A stretch of DNA of 55,737 bases from an uncultured Eubacteriales bacterium (GTDB taxonomy: Bacteria; Bacillota; Clostridia; Oscillospirales; Oscillospiraceae): NCBI GenBank assembly GCA_934597725.1, contig CAKTSK010000013.1, forward strand, positions 1 through 55,737. Reading direction: 5' to 3'. Numbering within the stretch: position 1 is the stretch's first letter; each line of letters begins with the position of its first letter. Positions 15,329-24,010 of the stretch are shown here, piece after piece. A program made the position numbers and the translations under genes. Below the pieces are notes generated by a model. That model worked only from the letters and a program-made list of their open reading frames with translations. It ran no database searches and was not told the DNA's origin.

Positions 15329-16093
15329 ATGCTCTTTGATACCCACGCCCATTACTATACCGAAGCCTTTGACGAAGACCGGGAGCAGGTCCTGGCCTCC
15401 CTCCCCGCCGCCGGGGTGGGGCTGGTCCTCTGCCCCGGCTGTGACCTGCCCACCTCCCGGCAGTCCATCGCCCTGGCCGAGCAGTTCCCCCACGTCTACG
15501 CCGCCGCCGGGGTCCACCCGGAGGACGCCCTGGACCTGCCCCCCGACTGGCTGGACCAGGTGGCCGCCCTGACCCGCCACCCCAAGGTGGTGGCCGTGGG
15601 GGAGATCGGCCTGGACTACTACTGGAAAGAGGTCCCCCGGGACCTGCAAAAGGAGGTCTTTCGCGCCCAGCTCCAGCTGGCCAAAGACCTGGACCTGCCC
15701 GTCATCGTCCACGACCGGGAGGCCCACGCCGACTGCCTGGCCATGGTGAAGGAGTTCCCCGGCGTGCGGGGGGTCTTTCACTGTTACTCCGGCTCGGCAG
15801 AGGACGCCAAGACCCTGGTGAAGCTGGGCTGGCACCTGTCCTTCACCGGCACCATCACCTTCAAGAACGCCCGGAAGGCCCCCGAGGTCATCGCCGCCGT
15901 GCCCCTGGACCGCCTCATGGTGGAGACCGACGCCCCCTACATGGCCCCCACCCCCTTCCGGGGCAAGCGGTGCGACTCCCGCTATGTCTATCGCATGGCC
16001 GAGACCATCGCAGAGATCAAGGGCCTCACCCGCCAGGAGGTAGAGGAGGCCACCACCGCCAACGGCAAGCGGCTGTTCGCCATCCCCGACTGA
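15329..16093 (+). CDS. tatD: TatD family metal-dependent DNase
   Basis: 254 residues. Metal ligands of the TIM-barrel hydrolase are present: D-T-H-A-H (His6, His8), GEIGLDYY with the bridging Glu, VIVHDREAH, HCYSG, and the ETDAPY aspartate. TatD enzymes have 3'-5' exonuclease activity and act in DNA repair and turnover. AAGGAGGACTGAGCC lies before the ATG and overlaps the end of the DUF1836 gene. The next gene is the radical SAM protein that is known to be linked with TatD in Clostridia. Confidence 0.95.
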   Translation: MLFDTHAHYYTEAFDEDREQVLASLPAAGVGLVLCPGCDLPTSRQSIALAEQFPHVYAAAGVHPEDALDLPPDWLDQVAALTRHPKVVAVGEIGLDYYWKEVPRDLQKEVFRAQLQLAKDLDLPVIVHDREAHADCLAMVKEFPGVRGVFHCYSGSAEDAKTLVKLGWHLSFTGTITFKNARKAPEVIAAVPLDRLMVETDAPYMAPTPFRGKRCDSRYVYRMAETIAEIKGLTRQEVEEATTANGKRLFAIPD

Positions 16094-16115
16094 CCCACCC
16101 AAAGGAGGGACCCCC

Positions 16116-16730
16116 ATGCAAGGCGACATCATCACCTATGATTACTACGGCAGCCTGTACATCAACCTGACCAACCGCTGCGACTGCCGCTGCGTGTTCT
16201 GCATCCGGGACCAGGAGGACGCCGCCCTGGGCGGGCTGTGGCTCCGGGAGGAACCGGCAAAGGAGGACGTGCTGGCCGAGATCCTGGGCCGGGACCTGTC
16301 CGGCTATGCCGAGCTGGTCTTCTGCGGCTACGGAGAGCCGACCTGCCGGGCCGACGATCTGTTCTGGCTCTGCGACCAGCTCCGGGCCGCCGGGCGGGAC
16401 GACCTGCCCCCCATCCGCCTGAACACCAACGGCCACGGCAGCCTCCTCAACCGCCGGGACATCACCCCGGAGCTGGCCGGGCGGCTGGATGCGGTGTCCG
16501 TGTCTCTGAACGCCTCCCACCCGGCAGAGTACCTCCGCCTGACCCGCCCCCGGGCCGGAGAGGCCGCCTGGGAGGCCCTGCTGGACTTCCTGCGCCGGGC
16601 GGGACAGTATGTCCCCCAGGTCACGGTGACCATCGTGGACTACGACAAGACCCCCCAGGAGATCGACGCCTGCCGCCGGCTGGCCGGGGAGCTGGGGGTG
16701 GGCTTCCGGGTGCGCCCTTACGCGGGCTGA
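16116..16730 (+). CDS. TatD-linked radical SAM protein
   Basis: 204 residues, short for a radical SAM enzyme. The SAM-cluster motif is Cys22-x3-Cys26-x2-Cys29 (RCDCRCVFC; Cys24 is extra), followed by GYGEPT and the RLNTNGHG strand. It matches the family described as TatD-linked radical SAM, always next to tatD. Substrate unknown. AAAGGAGG precedes ATG by eight bases, 22 bp after the tatD stop. No auxiliary cysteine cluster is seen, so it may activate or modify a small molecule or a nucleic-acid end; that is inference. Confidence 0.9.
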   Translation: MQGDIITYDYYGSLYINLTNRCDCRCVFCIRDQEDAALGGLWLREEPAKEDVLAEILGRDLSGYAELVFCGYGEPTCRADDLFWLCDQLRAAGRDDLPPIRLNTNGHGSLLNRRDITPELAGRLDAVSVSLNASHPAEYLRLTRPRAGEAAWEALLDFLRRAGQYVPQVTVTIVDYDKTPQEIDACRRLAGELGVGFRVRPYAG

Positions 16731-16861
16731 CGCCACCACCAGAGAAGCAAAAAGGACGCTATCTGCATTGATTTTGACGAAAACCCATGGTTTTTTGACA
16801 ATCATAGAAAAACCCTATGAAATTCCTCTGGACGGCCATTCCCTTTTGTGTTCCCTTGGAG

Positions 16862-16867
16862 TATAAT
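16862..16867 (+). promoter_or_regulatory. Candidate -10 element upstream of the Rrf2 gene
   Basis: TATAAT at 16862-16867 is perfect but lacks a good -35. A TTGACA at 16795-16800 has only a poor TATGAA partner 15 bp downstream. The 130-bp leader before the Rrf2 start could hold its own operator. Confidence 0.4.
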
Positions 16868-16999
16868 GGCTACCAGAATTGTGTGGTTTTCCCCGCCGGG
16901 GGAGGACCACAGTTCAATTTTCCTCTGTCCCCCGTCTCTGCAAGGTGGTCCCCCACCACCAGTCTCCGCGGACAGAGGCGCGAGAAAGGGGGGAGTTTT

Positions 17000-17416
17000 A
17001 TGATGATCTCTACCAAGGGGCGCTATGCCCTGCGGGTGATGCTGGACCTGGCCGACCACGACAACGGGGAGTTCATCCCGCTGAAAGACATCGCCCATCG
17101 CCAGGAGATCTCCGTCAAATACCTGGAAAACATCCTGGCCTCGCTCAGCCGGGCGGGGCTGGTGGCCGCCATCCGGGGCAAGGGGGGCGGCTACCGCCTC
17201 TGCCGCCCGGCCCGGGACTATTCTGCCGGCGAGATCATCCGCGTCGCCGAGGGCGAGCTGGCCATGGTCTCCTGCCTGAAAGGCACCCAGAACGGCTGCG
17301 GCAAGGCCGCTCATTGCCGGGCCCTTCCCCTGTGGCAGGGGCTGGACCGGGTAGTGGACGACTACCTGGACAGCGTTTCCCTGGCCCAGCTGCAAACCAT
17401 GGACGGCGAGCTTTGA
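17000..17416 (+). CDS. Rrf2 family regulator (IscR/CymR-like)
   Basis: 138 residues. N-terminal winged helix with the family pattern MMISTKGRYALRVMLDLA, then KDIAHRQEISVKYLENIL (recognition helix) and RGKGGGYRL (wing). Three cysteines at 92, 100 and 106 (SCLKGTQNGCGKAAHC) match the Fe-S ligand region of IscR-type members, though the first spacing (seven residues) is longer than in IscR. It probably senses Fe-S or cysteine status. Start: ATG at 17000 with GGGGGGAG; a second ATG follows. An upstream extension of 61 codons lacks homology and is discarded. No isc/suf gene lies in the window. Confidence 0.88.
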   Translation: MMISTKGRYALRVMLDLADHDNGEFIPLKDIAHRQEISVKYLENILASLSRAGLVAAIRGKGGGYRLCRPARDYSAGEIIRVAEGELAMVSCLKGTQNGCGKAAHCRALPLWQGLDRVVDDYLDSVSLAQLQTMDGEL

Positions 17417-17426
17417 CCGCCCACAG

Positions 17427-17466
17427 AAAAACACCGCCGCGACCTTTCCGTCGCGGCGGTGTTTTT
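17427..17466. terminator. Bidirectional terminator between convergent genes
   Basis: A 12-bp GC stem, ACACCGCCGCGAC against GTCGCGGCGGTGT, 6-nt loop CTTTCC (17444-17449), flanked by A and T runs. It serves the Rrf2 gene on plus and the GNAT gene on minus. Confidence 0.92.
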
Positions 17467-17485
17467 TTGTCTCGGTTGGCGGGGC

Positions 17486-18364
17486 TCAGTCGAAGCCCAG
17501 GCCCAGATAGGCGTCCTGCCGGGCGAAGTATTTGGCTTGCAGGGCGCTGTCGTACCACTTGATCATGCCGAAGGCCTGACAATAGCTGCCGGGCAGCCCC
17601 TCCCAGAAGGCGGGGGTGCGGATGTGGTAGCGGGAGGCCTCCATCTCCTGGGCGATGGTCTCCACGGCCTTGGACATCTTGTCCACGGGGATCAGCAGCT
17701 CCTTGGCCAGCAGCCGCCGCTTCTGGACGTACTCGATGGCGGTGCAGCCCACCACGCCGTCGATCTCGATCTTGTACAGGTCGCCGTAAGCCAGGTGGCT
17801 GCCGATCTGCTGGAAGGCGATCATCTGGTCGGTGTAGGTCATGTGGAAGGTGTCCTTCAGGTAGCTCTCCCGGATCTCGTTGTACTCCTGGGGAGAGATG
17901 GGGGTCATGACCCCGCCGCCGGTGTCGCCGGTGAGGGCGGAGGTGAGAAACTCCACCTTGCGCGTGGCAAAGCACTCGTCCATGCCCACCGCCTCGAAGA
18001 ACCGGTGGAGGGAGGGGGAGGCCGGCACCAGCACCATGGCCTTGTCCCCCCGCTGGCGGAGGAAGTCGTCGGCGTATTTCAGCAGCTGGCGGGCGTGGCC
18101 TTTGCCCTGCATATAAGGGTTGGTGGCCAGGGCGTAAACGTAGCCCACGGGGATCTCCTCTCCCCCCGGCAGGGCCAGGGAGCCGCGGAGCATGGCGGCC
18201 ATGGAATCCACTTCTCCTTCGTCGTCCACCACTAGGACCTGGTCCAGGGGGCAGAACTTTTGGAAGAAGATATCCACATAGGCGCTGGGATCTCCAAAAC
18301 ACTTTCGCCAGAGGTCTTTCAGCTGGGGCAGCTCCTCTGGAGCAACTGGGCGCATGGTGATCAT
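17486..18364 (-). CDS. GNAT family N-acetyltransferase (Eis-like, two-lobed)
   Basis: 292 residues. Residues 1-140 are a canonical GNAT domain with the acetyl-CoA loop (ATNPYMQGKGHARQLLKYA, Q/R-x-x-G-x-A form); the second half (about 150-292) is a degenerate GNAT/SCP2-like lobe as in Eis-type proteins. Acceptor substrate unknown. The ATG at 18362-18364 has GGAGGACACCACC upstream. It lies 58 bp from the DUF2156 gene on the same strand; both are acyl-transfer-fold proteins. Confidence 0.85.
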   Translation of the reverse strand: MITMRPVAPEELPQLKDLWRKCFGDPSAYVDIFFQKFCPLDQVLVVDDEGEVDSMAAMLRGSLALPGGEEIPVGYVYALATNPYMQGKGHARQLLKYADDFLRQRGDKAMVLVPASPSLHRFFEAVGMDECFATRKVEFLTSALTGDTGGGVMTPISPQEYNEIRESYLKDTFHMTYTDQMIAFQQIGSHLAYGDLYKIEIDGVVGCTAIEYVQKRRLLAKELLIPVDKMSKAVETIAQEMEASRYHIRTPAFWEGLPGSYCQAFGMIKWYDSALQAKYFARQDAYLGLGFD

Positions 18365-18422
18365 GGTGGTGTCCTCCTTTGTTCACTCCGGGCCGCAGGC
18401 CCCGTGCAGGGGGACGGCCCGG

Positions 18423-19346
18423 TTATTGTTCTGCGCGGCGTTCCACCGCGCTAAAGTTAACTTGGAGATAGTCCGGCACATAGGACAGCTTGGCCTTGCG
18501 CAGGCCGGGCAGGCCCATGTCGTCCTCCCGGTCCAGGTAGCGCACCAGGGGGTATTTCTCCCGGATGGCCTGGGCAAAGGAGCGGTTCACGGCGGGGTAG
18601 GCCCCTTGGATGTCCCCTCTGGCCCGCTCGAAATGCACGTCGAAAATGGTCTCGGTCAGCCGCGCGCCCAGGCTGAACCCCAGCACCTCCTGGCCGCAGC
18701 GGAGGATCACCCCTTCCAGCCCCAGGGCCTCCTGGTGCTCCAGGGCCAGCACCAGCGCCCGGTGCTCCTGTTCCAGAGAGCCGGTCCCCTGGTCGGGCTC
18801 CCGCTCCAGGGCCTGCCGGTGCCAGCGGCGGTCCATCTCCAGGCACAGGGGGATGTCCGCCGGGGTCAGGGGCGACCAGCTCCAGTCCGGGCAGGAGTCG
18901 TCCAGCCGGTGGATGTGGTTGCGCTTGGCGTGGAGCTTCTTGCCCGGCAGGTCGGCCAGCCGGTCCACGGCGTAGAGGTAGTCGAAGTTGTCCCGGGCTT
19001 CCTCAAACCGGAAGCGGCCGGGGGCGTGGTCCTCCAGCCAGTTTTTGTGGTAGAGGGTCAGGGCCATGAGCCGCAGGGGCTGGCCCTGGGCGTGGGCGTC
19101 GGCGGTCAGGGCCTCCAGGGCGGGGGCGGGGTCTCCCTCCCCCACGGGCCACAGGTAGGCCGGGCCCTGGCTGGTTCGCAGCCGCACCAGCAGCCGGCGG
19201 TCCAGGGCGGTGTATTGAAACTGGTAGGCGTCCTGCCAGCAGAACAGGACGGGGAAGCTGTAATTGCACAGGGCCAGCCCCTCAGCTTCCAGCAGCGGGC
19301 GGACCCAGGAGGCATCTTGGGCCTCCGGCGAACGAAAGGATAGCAT
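18423..19346 (-). CDS. DUF2156 (aminoacyl-phosphatidylglycerol transferase-like) protein
   Basis: 307 residues. Matches the soluble DUF2156 family, which has the tandem GNAT fold of MprF/LPG synthases but no membrane part. Recognisable marks are DYLYAVDRLADLPGKKLHAKRNH around 123-145 and DREDDMGLPGLRKAKLSY near the end. A transferase role, perhaps aminoacyl-tRNA-dependent, is known only for the membrane-bound relatives. Its RBS is GTGAGGTTTT before ATG, 11 bp downstream of the helicase stop. Confidence 0.87.
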   Translation of the reverse strand: MLSFRSPEAQDASWVRPLLEAEGLALCNYSFPVLFCWQDAYQFQYTALDRRLLVRLRTSQGPAYLWPVGEGDPAPALEALTADAHAQGQPLRLMALTLYHKNWLEDHAPGRFRFEEARDNFDYLYAVDRLADLPGKKLHAKRNHIHRLDDSCPDWSWSPLTPADIPLCLEMDRRWHRQALEREPDQGTGSLEQEHRALVLALEHQEALGLEGVILRCGQEVLGFSLGARLTETIFDVHFERARGDIQGAYPAVNRSFAQAIREKYPLVRYLDREDDMGLPGLRKAKLSYVPDYLQVNFSAVERRAEQ

Positions 19347-19357
19347 AAAACCTCACT

Positions 19358-20500
19358 TCAGAGAGCAATGGTTTCCACTTGGTATTTGTTGTTGCGGACG
19401 ATCTCGTCCAGGCGCACGTCGTCGGTGACCGACGAGATGAGGTTATAGGCAGCGCCCTGGTGCTTGGCCCGGCCGGTGCGGCCGATGCGGTGGACGTAAT
19501 ACTCCCCTTCCTCGGGGATGTCGTAGTTGATGACGGCGTCCACGTCGTCGATGTCCAGGCCCCGGGCGGCCACGTCGGTGGCCACCAGCACCCGCAGCTG
19601 GCCGGAGCGGAAGGAGGAGAGGACCTTCTCCCGGACCTTCTGGCCCAGGTCGCCGTGGATGCACTGGGCGGAGATCTGCTTCATTTGCAGCAGGCCGGTC
19701 AGGCGGTCGGTGGTGTTCTTGGTGTTGCAGAAGACGATGACCCGGTCCAGCTGCTCCTTTTCCAGGATGGCCGCCAGCAGGTCCACCTTGCCGCCCCGGT
19801 CCACCTTCAGGCGGTACTGGGTGATCTTGGGGCGGTTCTCCTCCACCGGGCGCACCACGATCTCCACCGGGTCCCGCTGATACAGCCAGGAGATGTCCAT
19901 GACCTCCCGGGAGATGGTGGCCGAGAAGAGGCCCATGTTCCGCCGGTGGGGGATCTGCTTGAGGATGCGGGTGACATCCTTGATAAAGCCCATGTCCAGC
20001 ATCCGGTCGGCCTCGTCCAGCACCACCGTCTCCACCTGGTCCAGGCGGACGGTGCGCCGCTTCATGTGGTCCATGAGCCGGCCGGGGGTGGCCACCACGA
20101 TCTGGGGCCGTTTTTTCAGGTGGTTGATCTGCCGGTCGATGGGCTGACCGCCATACAGGCAGGCCACCCGGATGCCGGGCAGGAAGGCGCACAGCTGGCG
20201 CAGCTCCTCCTGGATCTGTAACGCCAGCTCCCGGGTGGGGGCCAGGACCAGGCCGGTGATGGCCGTCCCCTCGGGGTCGGTGTGCTCCACCATGGGAATG
20301 CCGAAAGCAAACGTCTTGCCGGAGCCGGTGGGGGCCTTGGCGATGACGTCCTTCCAGTCCTTAAAGCAGGGGATGGCGCCGGCCTGGACCGGGGTAGCCA
20401 GGGAAAAGCCTTTCTGGTCCAGGGCCTTCAAGATCCCCTCTGAGAGATTCATTTCACGATAACGCAGGTCGGGTTCGACCGCAATGCCATTGATTTCCAT
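19358..20500 (-). CDS. DEAD-box ATP-dependent RNA helicase
   Basis: 380 residues, minimal DEAD-box core without C-terminal extension. Motifs: Q motif (ATPVQAGAIP), Walker A APTGSGKT, PTRELA, TPGR, DEAD as VLDEADRML, SAT, and motif VI HRIGRTGR. RNA unwinding in rRNA maturation or mRNA decay is the usual role; close to the RhlE/CshA group but the exact orthologue is not clear. Start at 20500 with AAAGGA upstream; the ORF could begin nine codons earlier. Confidence 0.93.
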   Translation of the reverse strand: MEINGIAVEPDLRYREMNLSEGILKALDQKGFSLATPVQAGAIPCFKDWKDVIAKAPTGSGKTFAFGIPMVEHTDPEGTAITGLVLAPTRELALQIQEELRQLCAFLPGIRVACLYGGQPIDRQINHLKKRPQIVVATPGRLMDHMKRRTVRLDQVETVVLDEADRMLDMGFIKDVTRILKQIPHRRNMGLFSATISREVMDISWLYQRDPVEIVVRPVEENRPKITQYRLKVDRGGKVDLLAAILEKEQLDRVIVFCNTKNTTDRLTGLLQMKQISAQCIHGDLGQKVREKVLSSFRSGQLRVLVATDVAARGLDIDDVDAVINYDIPEEGEYYVHRIGRTGRAKHQGAAYNLISSVTDDVRLDEIVRNNKYQVETIAL

Positions 20501-20634
20501 AAAACAATCCTTTGCCCGGGGCAGCAAGCCGCCGGGCCTCCTTCATTCGATCCATTGAACATTATATTAGATGTAATCATATCACAACCGCCCTTTGGTT
20601 GCAACATTTTCTTGCAACTTCCCCCTCTGCAAAA

Positions 20635-20672
20635 GCCCCCCGCCCAGGGACACAGGTCCACGGGCGGGGGGC
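20635..20672 (-). terminator. Terminator after ftsH
   Basis: An 11-bp stem GCCCCCCGCCC / GGGCGGGGGGC at 20635-20645 and 20662-20672 with TTTT following on the minus strand. Confidence 0.8.
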
Positions 20673-20680
20673 AGATCGGC

Positions 20681-22819
20681 TCAGGATCGGGGTGGTTCCT
20701 CGGTGGGGGGAGCCGGGGAAACAGGCCCTTCCTCCCCTGCTCCGGCGGGCGGCGCGGGGGGGGCAGCCGCCGGATCGGCGGGGGCTGCTGCGTCCCCGGC
20801 AGGAGCATCCGCGTCCCCGGCAGGGGCTGCCGCATCCCCGGCGGGGGCCTCCGGCCCGGGGCCGGCGGGCAGGGCGGTCTCTGCCTGGGCGGGGTCCCGG
20901 CCCTGGATGAGGGCCACCATCTCGGCCCCGGTGATGGTCTCCTTTTCCAGCAGGTAGGCCACCACCCGGTCCATCTCGGCCCGGCTGCTGCGGATGATCT
21001 CCACCGCAGCGGCATAGCACTGGTCCAGGATGCCCCGCACGGCCTCGTCCAGGGCGGCGGCGGTGTCCTGGGCGCAGTCCATGCCGTAGCCGCCGTCCAG
21101 GTACTGGCTGCGCTTGGAGGCCAGGGCCATCATGCCGAAGCGGTCGCTCATGCCGTACATGGCCACCATGTTCCGGGCAATGGCGGTGGCGTCCTGGATG
21201 TCCTGGGCTGCGCCGTTGGTCATGGTGTCCAGCACCACTTCCTCGGCGGCCCGGCCGCCCATGGAGACGGCGATGCGGGCCAGCAGTTCGTCCCGGGTCC
21301 GCAGCTCGGTCTTATCCTCCTCGGGCATGAGCAGGGTGTAGCCCAGAGAGCCTTGGGTGTGGGGGACAATGGTGATCTTCTGCACCGGCTCGGTGTTCTT
21401 CTGCTTGTAGGCCACCATGGCGTGGCCCACCTCGTGGTAGGCCACCAGCTTTTTCTCAAACTCGGTGAGCACGCTGCCCTTCTTCTCCGTGCCGGCGATG
21501 ACCAGCTCGAAGGCGGACAGCAGGTCCTGCTGGTTCACCGCCCGGCGGCCCAGCCGCACCGCCCGCAGGGCGGCCTCGTTGACCAGGTTGGCCAGGTCTG
21601 CGCCCACGCAGCCGGCGGTGGCCAGGGCGACTTTTTTCAGGTCCACGTCCTCCGACAGCCGGATGCGGCGGGTGTGGACCTGGAGGGTGGCCAGCCGGCC
21701 GGCCAGATTGGGCCGGTCGATGGTGATGCGCCGGTCGAACCGCCCCGGCCGCAGCAGGGCCTGGTCCAGCACCTCCGGCCGGTTGGTGGCGGCCAGGAGG
21801 ATGACGCCCTTGGTGGGGTCAAAGCCGTCCATCTCTGCCAGCAGCTGGTTCAGGGTCTGCTCCCGCTCGTCGTTGCCGCCCATGCGGTTGTCCCGGGACT
21901 TGCCGATGGTGTCGATCTCGTCGATGAAGACGATGCAGGGGGCCACCTTGTTGGCCTCCTTGAACAGGTCCCGCACCCGGGAGGCGCCCACGCCCACGAA
22001 CATCTCCACGAAATCCGAGCCGGAGATGGAGAAGAAGGGGACGTTGGCCTCGCCGGCCACGGCCTTGGCCAGCAGGGTCTTGCCGGTGCCCGGCGGGCCC
22101 ACCAGCAGCGCGCCCTTGGGGAGCTTGGCGCCGATCTCGGTGTATTTGCCGGGGTTGTGGAGAAAGTCGATGATCTCCACCAGGGATTCCTTGGCCTCGT
22201 CCTGGCCGGCCACGTCGGCAAAGGTGATGCCGGTGGACTTTTCCATGTAGACCTTGGCGTTGGCCTTGCCCACGCCGCCCAGGCCGCCCATGCCGCCGCC
22301 CACCCGGCGCATGAGGAAGACCAGCAGGCCCACCATGATGACCATGGGGATGACATAGCTGGCCAGCAAGCGCACCAGATAGGAGGACTCCTCCTGGATG
22401 GGGGAAAAGTGCTTCACCTCATGGTCCCGCAGCAGGGGGAGCAGCTCTGTGTCCGGCTCGGGCAGGGGGGCGGTGACGTAGCGGGTCGCGCCGCCCTTTT
22501 CCATCTGCTGGGCCAGGACCTTGGCCAGGTCCTCCTCGCTCCCCTCCTCCCCTGCCTTGCCCTCATCGGGCAGGTCTTCTTTCAGGTAAAAGGTGTATTT
22601 GTTGGCGGTCATCTCGACCACCGCCACTTTGTCCTCCTCCACCATCTCGGTGAAGTCGGAGTAAGGGACTTCCTTGGTCCCGGCGTTGGAGATCTCCTTG
22701 GCGATGAAATTAAAGAAGACCACCAGCACCAGCGCCCAAAGAACGGCGCCGATGATCAGGCCCTTTTTCCGGGGGCCTTGGCCGTCGCCCTTTCCTTTGT
22801 TGTTTTGTTGGGAACTCAA
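20681..22819 (-). CDS. ftsH: ATP-dependent zinc metalloprotease FtsH with long Pro/Ala tail
   Basis: 712-residue membrane-bound AAA+ protease for membrane and misfolded cytosolic proteins. Two membrane spans (about 20-40 and 149-169) flank an extracytoplasmic domain. Walker A GPPGTGKT is at 241-248, Walker B FIDEID about 298-303, the SRH arginine finger (RPGRFDR) is present, and the zinc motif HEVGH is at 462-466 with a distal Asp. The last 72 residues are low-complexity, with APAGDA repeats, not part of the family. I chose TTG at 22817-22819 because GGAGG lies 10 nt upstream; a GTG start at 22936 would add 39 residues without a binding site. Confidence 0.95.
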   Translation of the reverse strand: MSSQQNNKGKGDGQGPRKKGLIIGAVLWALVLVVFFNFIAKEISNAGTKEVPYSDFTEMVEEDKVAVVEMTANKYTFYLKEDLPDEGKAGEEGSEEDLAKVLAQQMEKGGATRYVTAPLPEPDTELLPLLRDHEVKHFSPIQEESSYLVRLLASYVIPMVIMVGLLVFLMRRVGGGMGGLGGVGKANAKVYMEKSTGITFADVAGQDEAKESLVEIIDFLHNPGKYTEIGAKLPKGALLVGPPGTGKTLLAKAVAGEANVPFFSISGSDFVEMFVGVGASRVRDLFKEANKVAPCIVFIDEIDTIGKSRDNRMGGNDEREQTLNQLLAEMDGFDPTKGVILLAATNRPEVLDQALLRPGRFDRRITIDRPNLAGRLATLQVHTRRIRLSEDVDLKKVALATAGCVGADLANLVNEAALRAVRLGRRAVNQQDLLSAFELVIAGTEKKGSVLTEFEKKLVAYHEVGHAMVAYKQKNTEPVQKITIVPHTQGSLGYTLLMPEEDKTELRTRDELLARIAVSMGGRAAEEVVLDTMTNGAAQDIQDATAIARNMVAMYGMSDRFGMMALASKRSQYLDGGYGMDCAQDTAAALDEAVRGILDQCYAAAVEIIRSSRAEMDRVVAYLLEKETITGAEMVALIQGRDPAQAETALPAGPGPEAPAGDAAAPAGDADAPAGDAAAPADPAAAPPAPPAGAGEEGPVSPAPPTEEPPRS
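20684..20899 (-). repeat. Low-complexity Pro/Ala repeat at the C-terminus of FtsH
   Basis: Encodes the final 72 residues of FtsH, with units such as APAGDAAAPAGDADAPAGDA. The DNA repeats on an 18-24 bp scale with GC-rich codons. It follows the last conserved helix (VALIQGRD). Confidence 0.85.
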
Positions 22820-23200
22820 CGTATTTGATCCTCCGTTCCGGGGGGAAGCGGCCCCCGTGGTTTGGTGTTTCTTCCGGGCGGCGGACGCTTCCCCGCCGCC
22901 GTCGGTCCGGGGGCGGGGGGTGACAAAAATTCCCACCGCCGGACCGGTTTCATGGTATCATAATTCTCCTTTTATTGCAAGGAACCCCCTGTGTCTTAGG
23001 TGTTAAGATTTTATGAATGGCCGCGAATGGCCCCGGCTTTTGGGGGAATTTCCCGTGAAAAAGGGCTTTTTCTTCCCCGAGATCCATGCTATACTATACA
23101 GTTAGAATACAGAATTATGTGTCCCGGCCTCCAGGCCCAGACTTTGACAGTTTCCTGTCCCCAGGGACACCGCCGGCCTTGCGCCGAGATGGGAGGACCC
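22820..23200. other. 381-bp divergent intergenic region between ftsH and rlmB
   Basis: The left 120 bp is open in frame with ftsH but lacks protein homology. A TATACT (23090-23095) about 105 bp before rlmB is a likely -10 for rlmB without a clear -35. No RNA gene or CIRCE element was seen. Confidence 0.5.
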
Positions 23201-23992
23201 ATGAACCAAAAACACAGCCAGCCCCGCCCGGCGCGCCCCCGGGAGGACGCCCCCGCCGACGGGATCATCGAGGGACGCAACGCCGTCATCGAGGCCCTGC
23301 GGGCCGGGGTCAACATCGATAAAATTTTCCTCATGAAGGGCGAGGTGGACACCGCCCTGGGCCACATCGCCTCCACCGCCCGCAGCCGGGGCATCGTGGT
23401 GGCCGACGCCGACAAGCGCAAGCTGGACGGCATGAGCCGCACCCACGCCCACCAGGGCGTCATCGCCGTGGCCGCCGTGCGGGAATACGCCAGCGTGGAG
23501 GACATCCTCCAGCGGGCCGCCGACCGGGGCGAACCGCCGCTGGTGGTGGTGTGCGACGAGCTGTCCGACCCCCACAACCTGGGGGCCGTCATCCGCACCG
23601 CCGAGTGCGCCGGGGCCCACGGGGTGATCATCCCCAAGCGCCGCAGCGCCGGCCTGACCGCCGTGGTGGCCAAGACCTCCGCCGGGGCGGTGGCCCACCT
23701 GCCCGTGGCCCGGGTGGCCAACCTGCCCTCCCTGCTCAAGCAGCTGAAAAAGCAGGGGCTGTGGGTCTTCGGCGCCGCCGCCGACGCGCCCACCAGCCTG
23801 TATGAGGCCGACCTGAAGGGTCCCGCCGCCATCGTCATCGGCTCCGAGGGCGACGGCATGAGCCGTCTGGTGGCCGAGACCTGCGATGTGCTGGTGAGCA
23901 TCCCCATGAAGGGCCAGCTCAATTCGCTCAATGCCAGCGCTGCCGCCGCCATCCTGCTCTACGAGGCCCTGCGGCAGCGGCTGGGACAATGA
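23201..23992 (+). CDS. rlmB: 23S rRNA 2'-O-methyltransferase RlmB (SpoU family)
   Basis: 263 residues. An N-terminal substrate-binding domain (IIEGRNAVIEALRAGVNIDKI) precedes the SPOUT methyltransferase domain with motif 1 (DPHNLGAVIRTAECAGAHGV), motif 2 (IGSEGDGMSRL) and motif 3 (IPMKGQLNSLNASAAAAILLYE). Methylates G2251 of 23S rRNA in the E. coli numbering, or a close position. The start at 23201 has GGGAGGACCC upstream; longer starts lack homology. 18 bp separate it from the pseudo-ATPase gene. Confidence 0.94.
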   Translation: MNQKHSQPRPARPREDAPADGIIEGRNAVIEALRAGVNIDKIFLMKGEVDTALGHIASTARSRGIVVADADKRKLDGMSRTHAHQGVIAVAAVREYASVEDILQRAADRGEPPLVVVCDELSDPHNLGAVIRTAECAGAHGVIIPKRRSAGLTAVVAKTSAGAVAHLPVARVANLPSLLKQLKKQGLWVFGAAADAPTSLYEADLKGPAAIVIGSEGDGMSRLVAETCDVLVSIPMKGQLNSLNASAAAAILLYEALRQRLGQ

Positions 23993-24010
23993 TCGCGTGA
24001 GGAATAGCCA

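Noticed and set aside
14591..16135. 514-residue open frame opposite DUF1836 and tatD
   Set aside because: Covers two real genes on the other strand; composition is typical of antisense GC-rich frames.
16795..16823. Promoter TTGACA with TATGAA upstream of the Rrf2 gene
   Set aside because: Spacer of 15 bp and weak -10; the downstream TATAAT is at least as likely.
20555..22828. 757-residue open frame opposite ftsH
   Set aside because: Antisense of ftsH; no start signal.
22820..22936. N-terminal extension of ftsH from GTG 22936
   Set aside because: No ribosome site and low-complexity residues; TTG at 22819 has a clear site.
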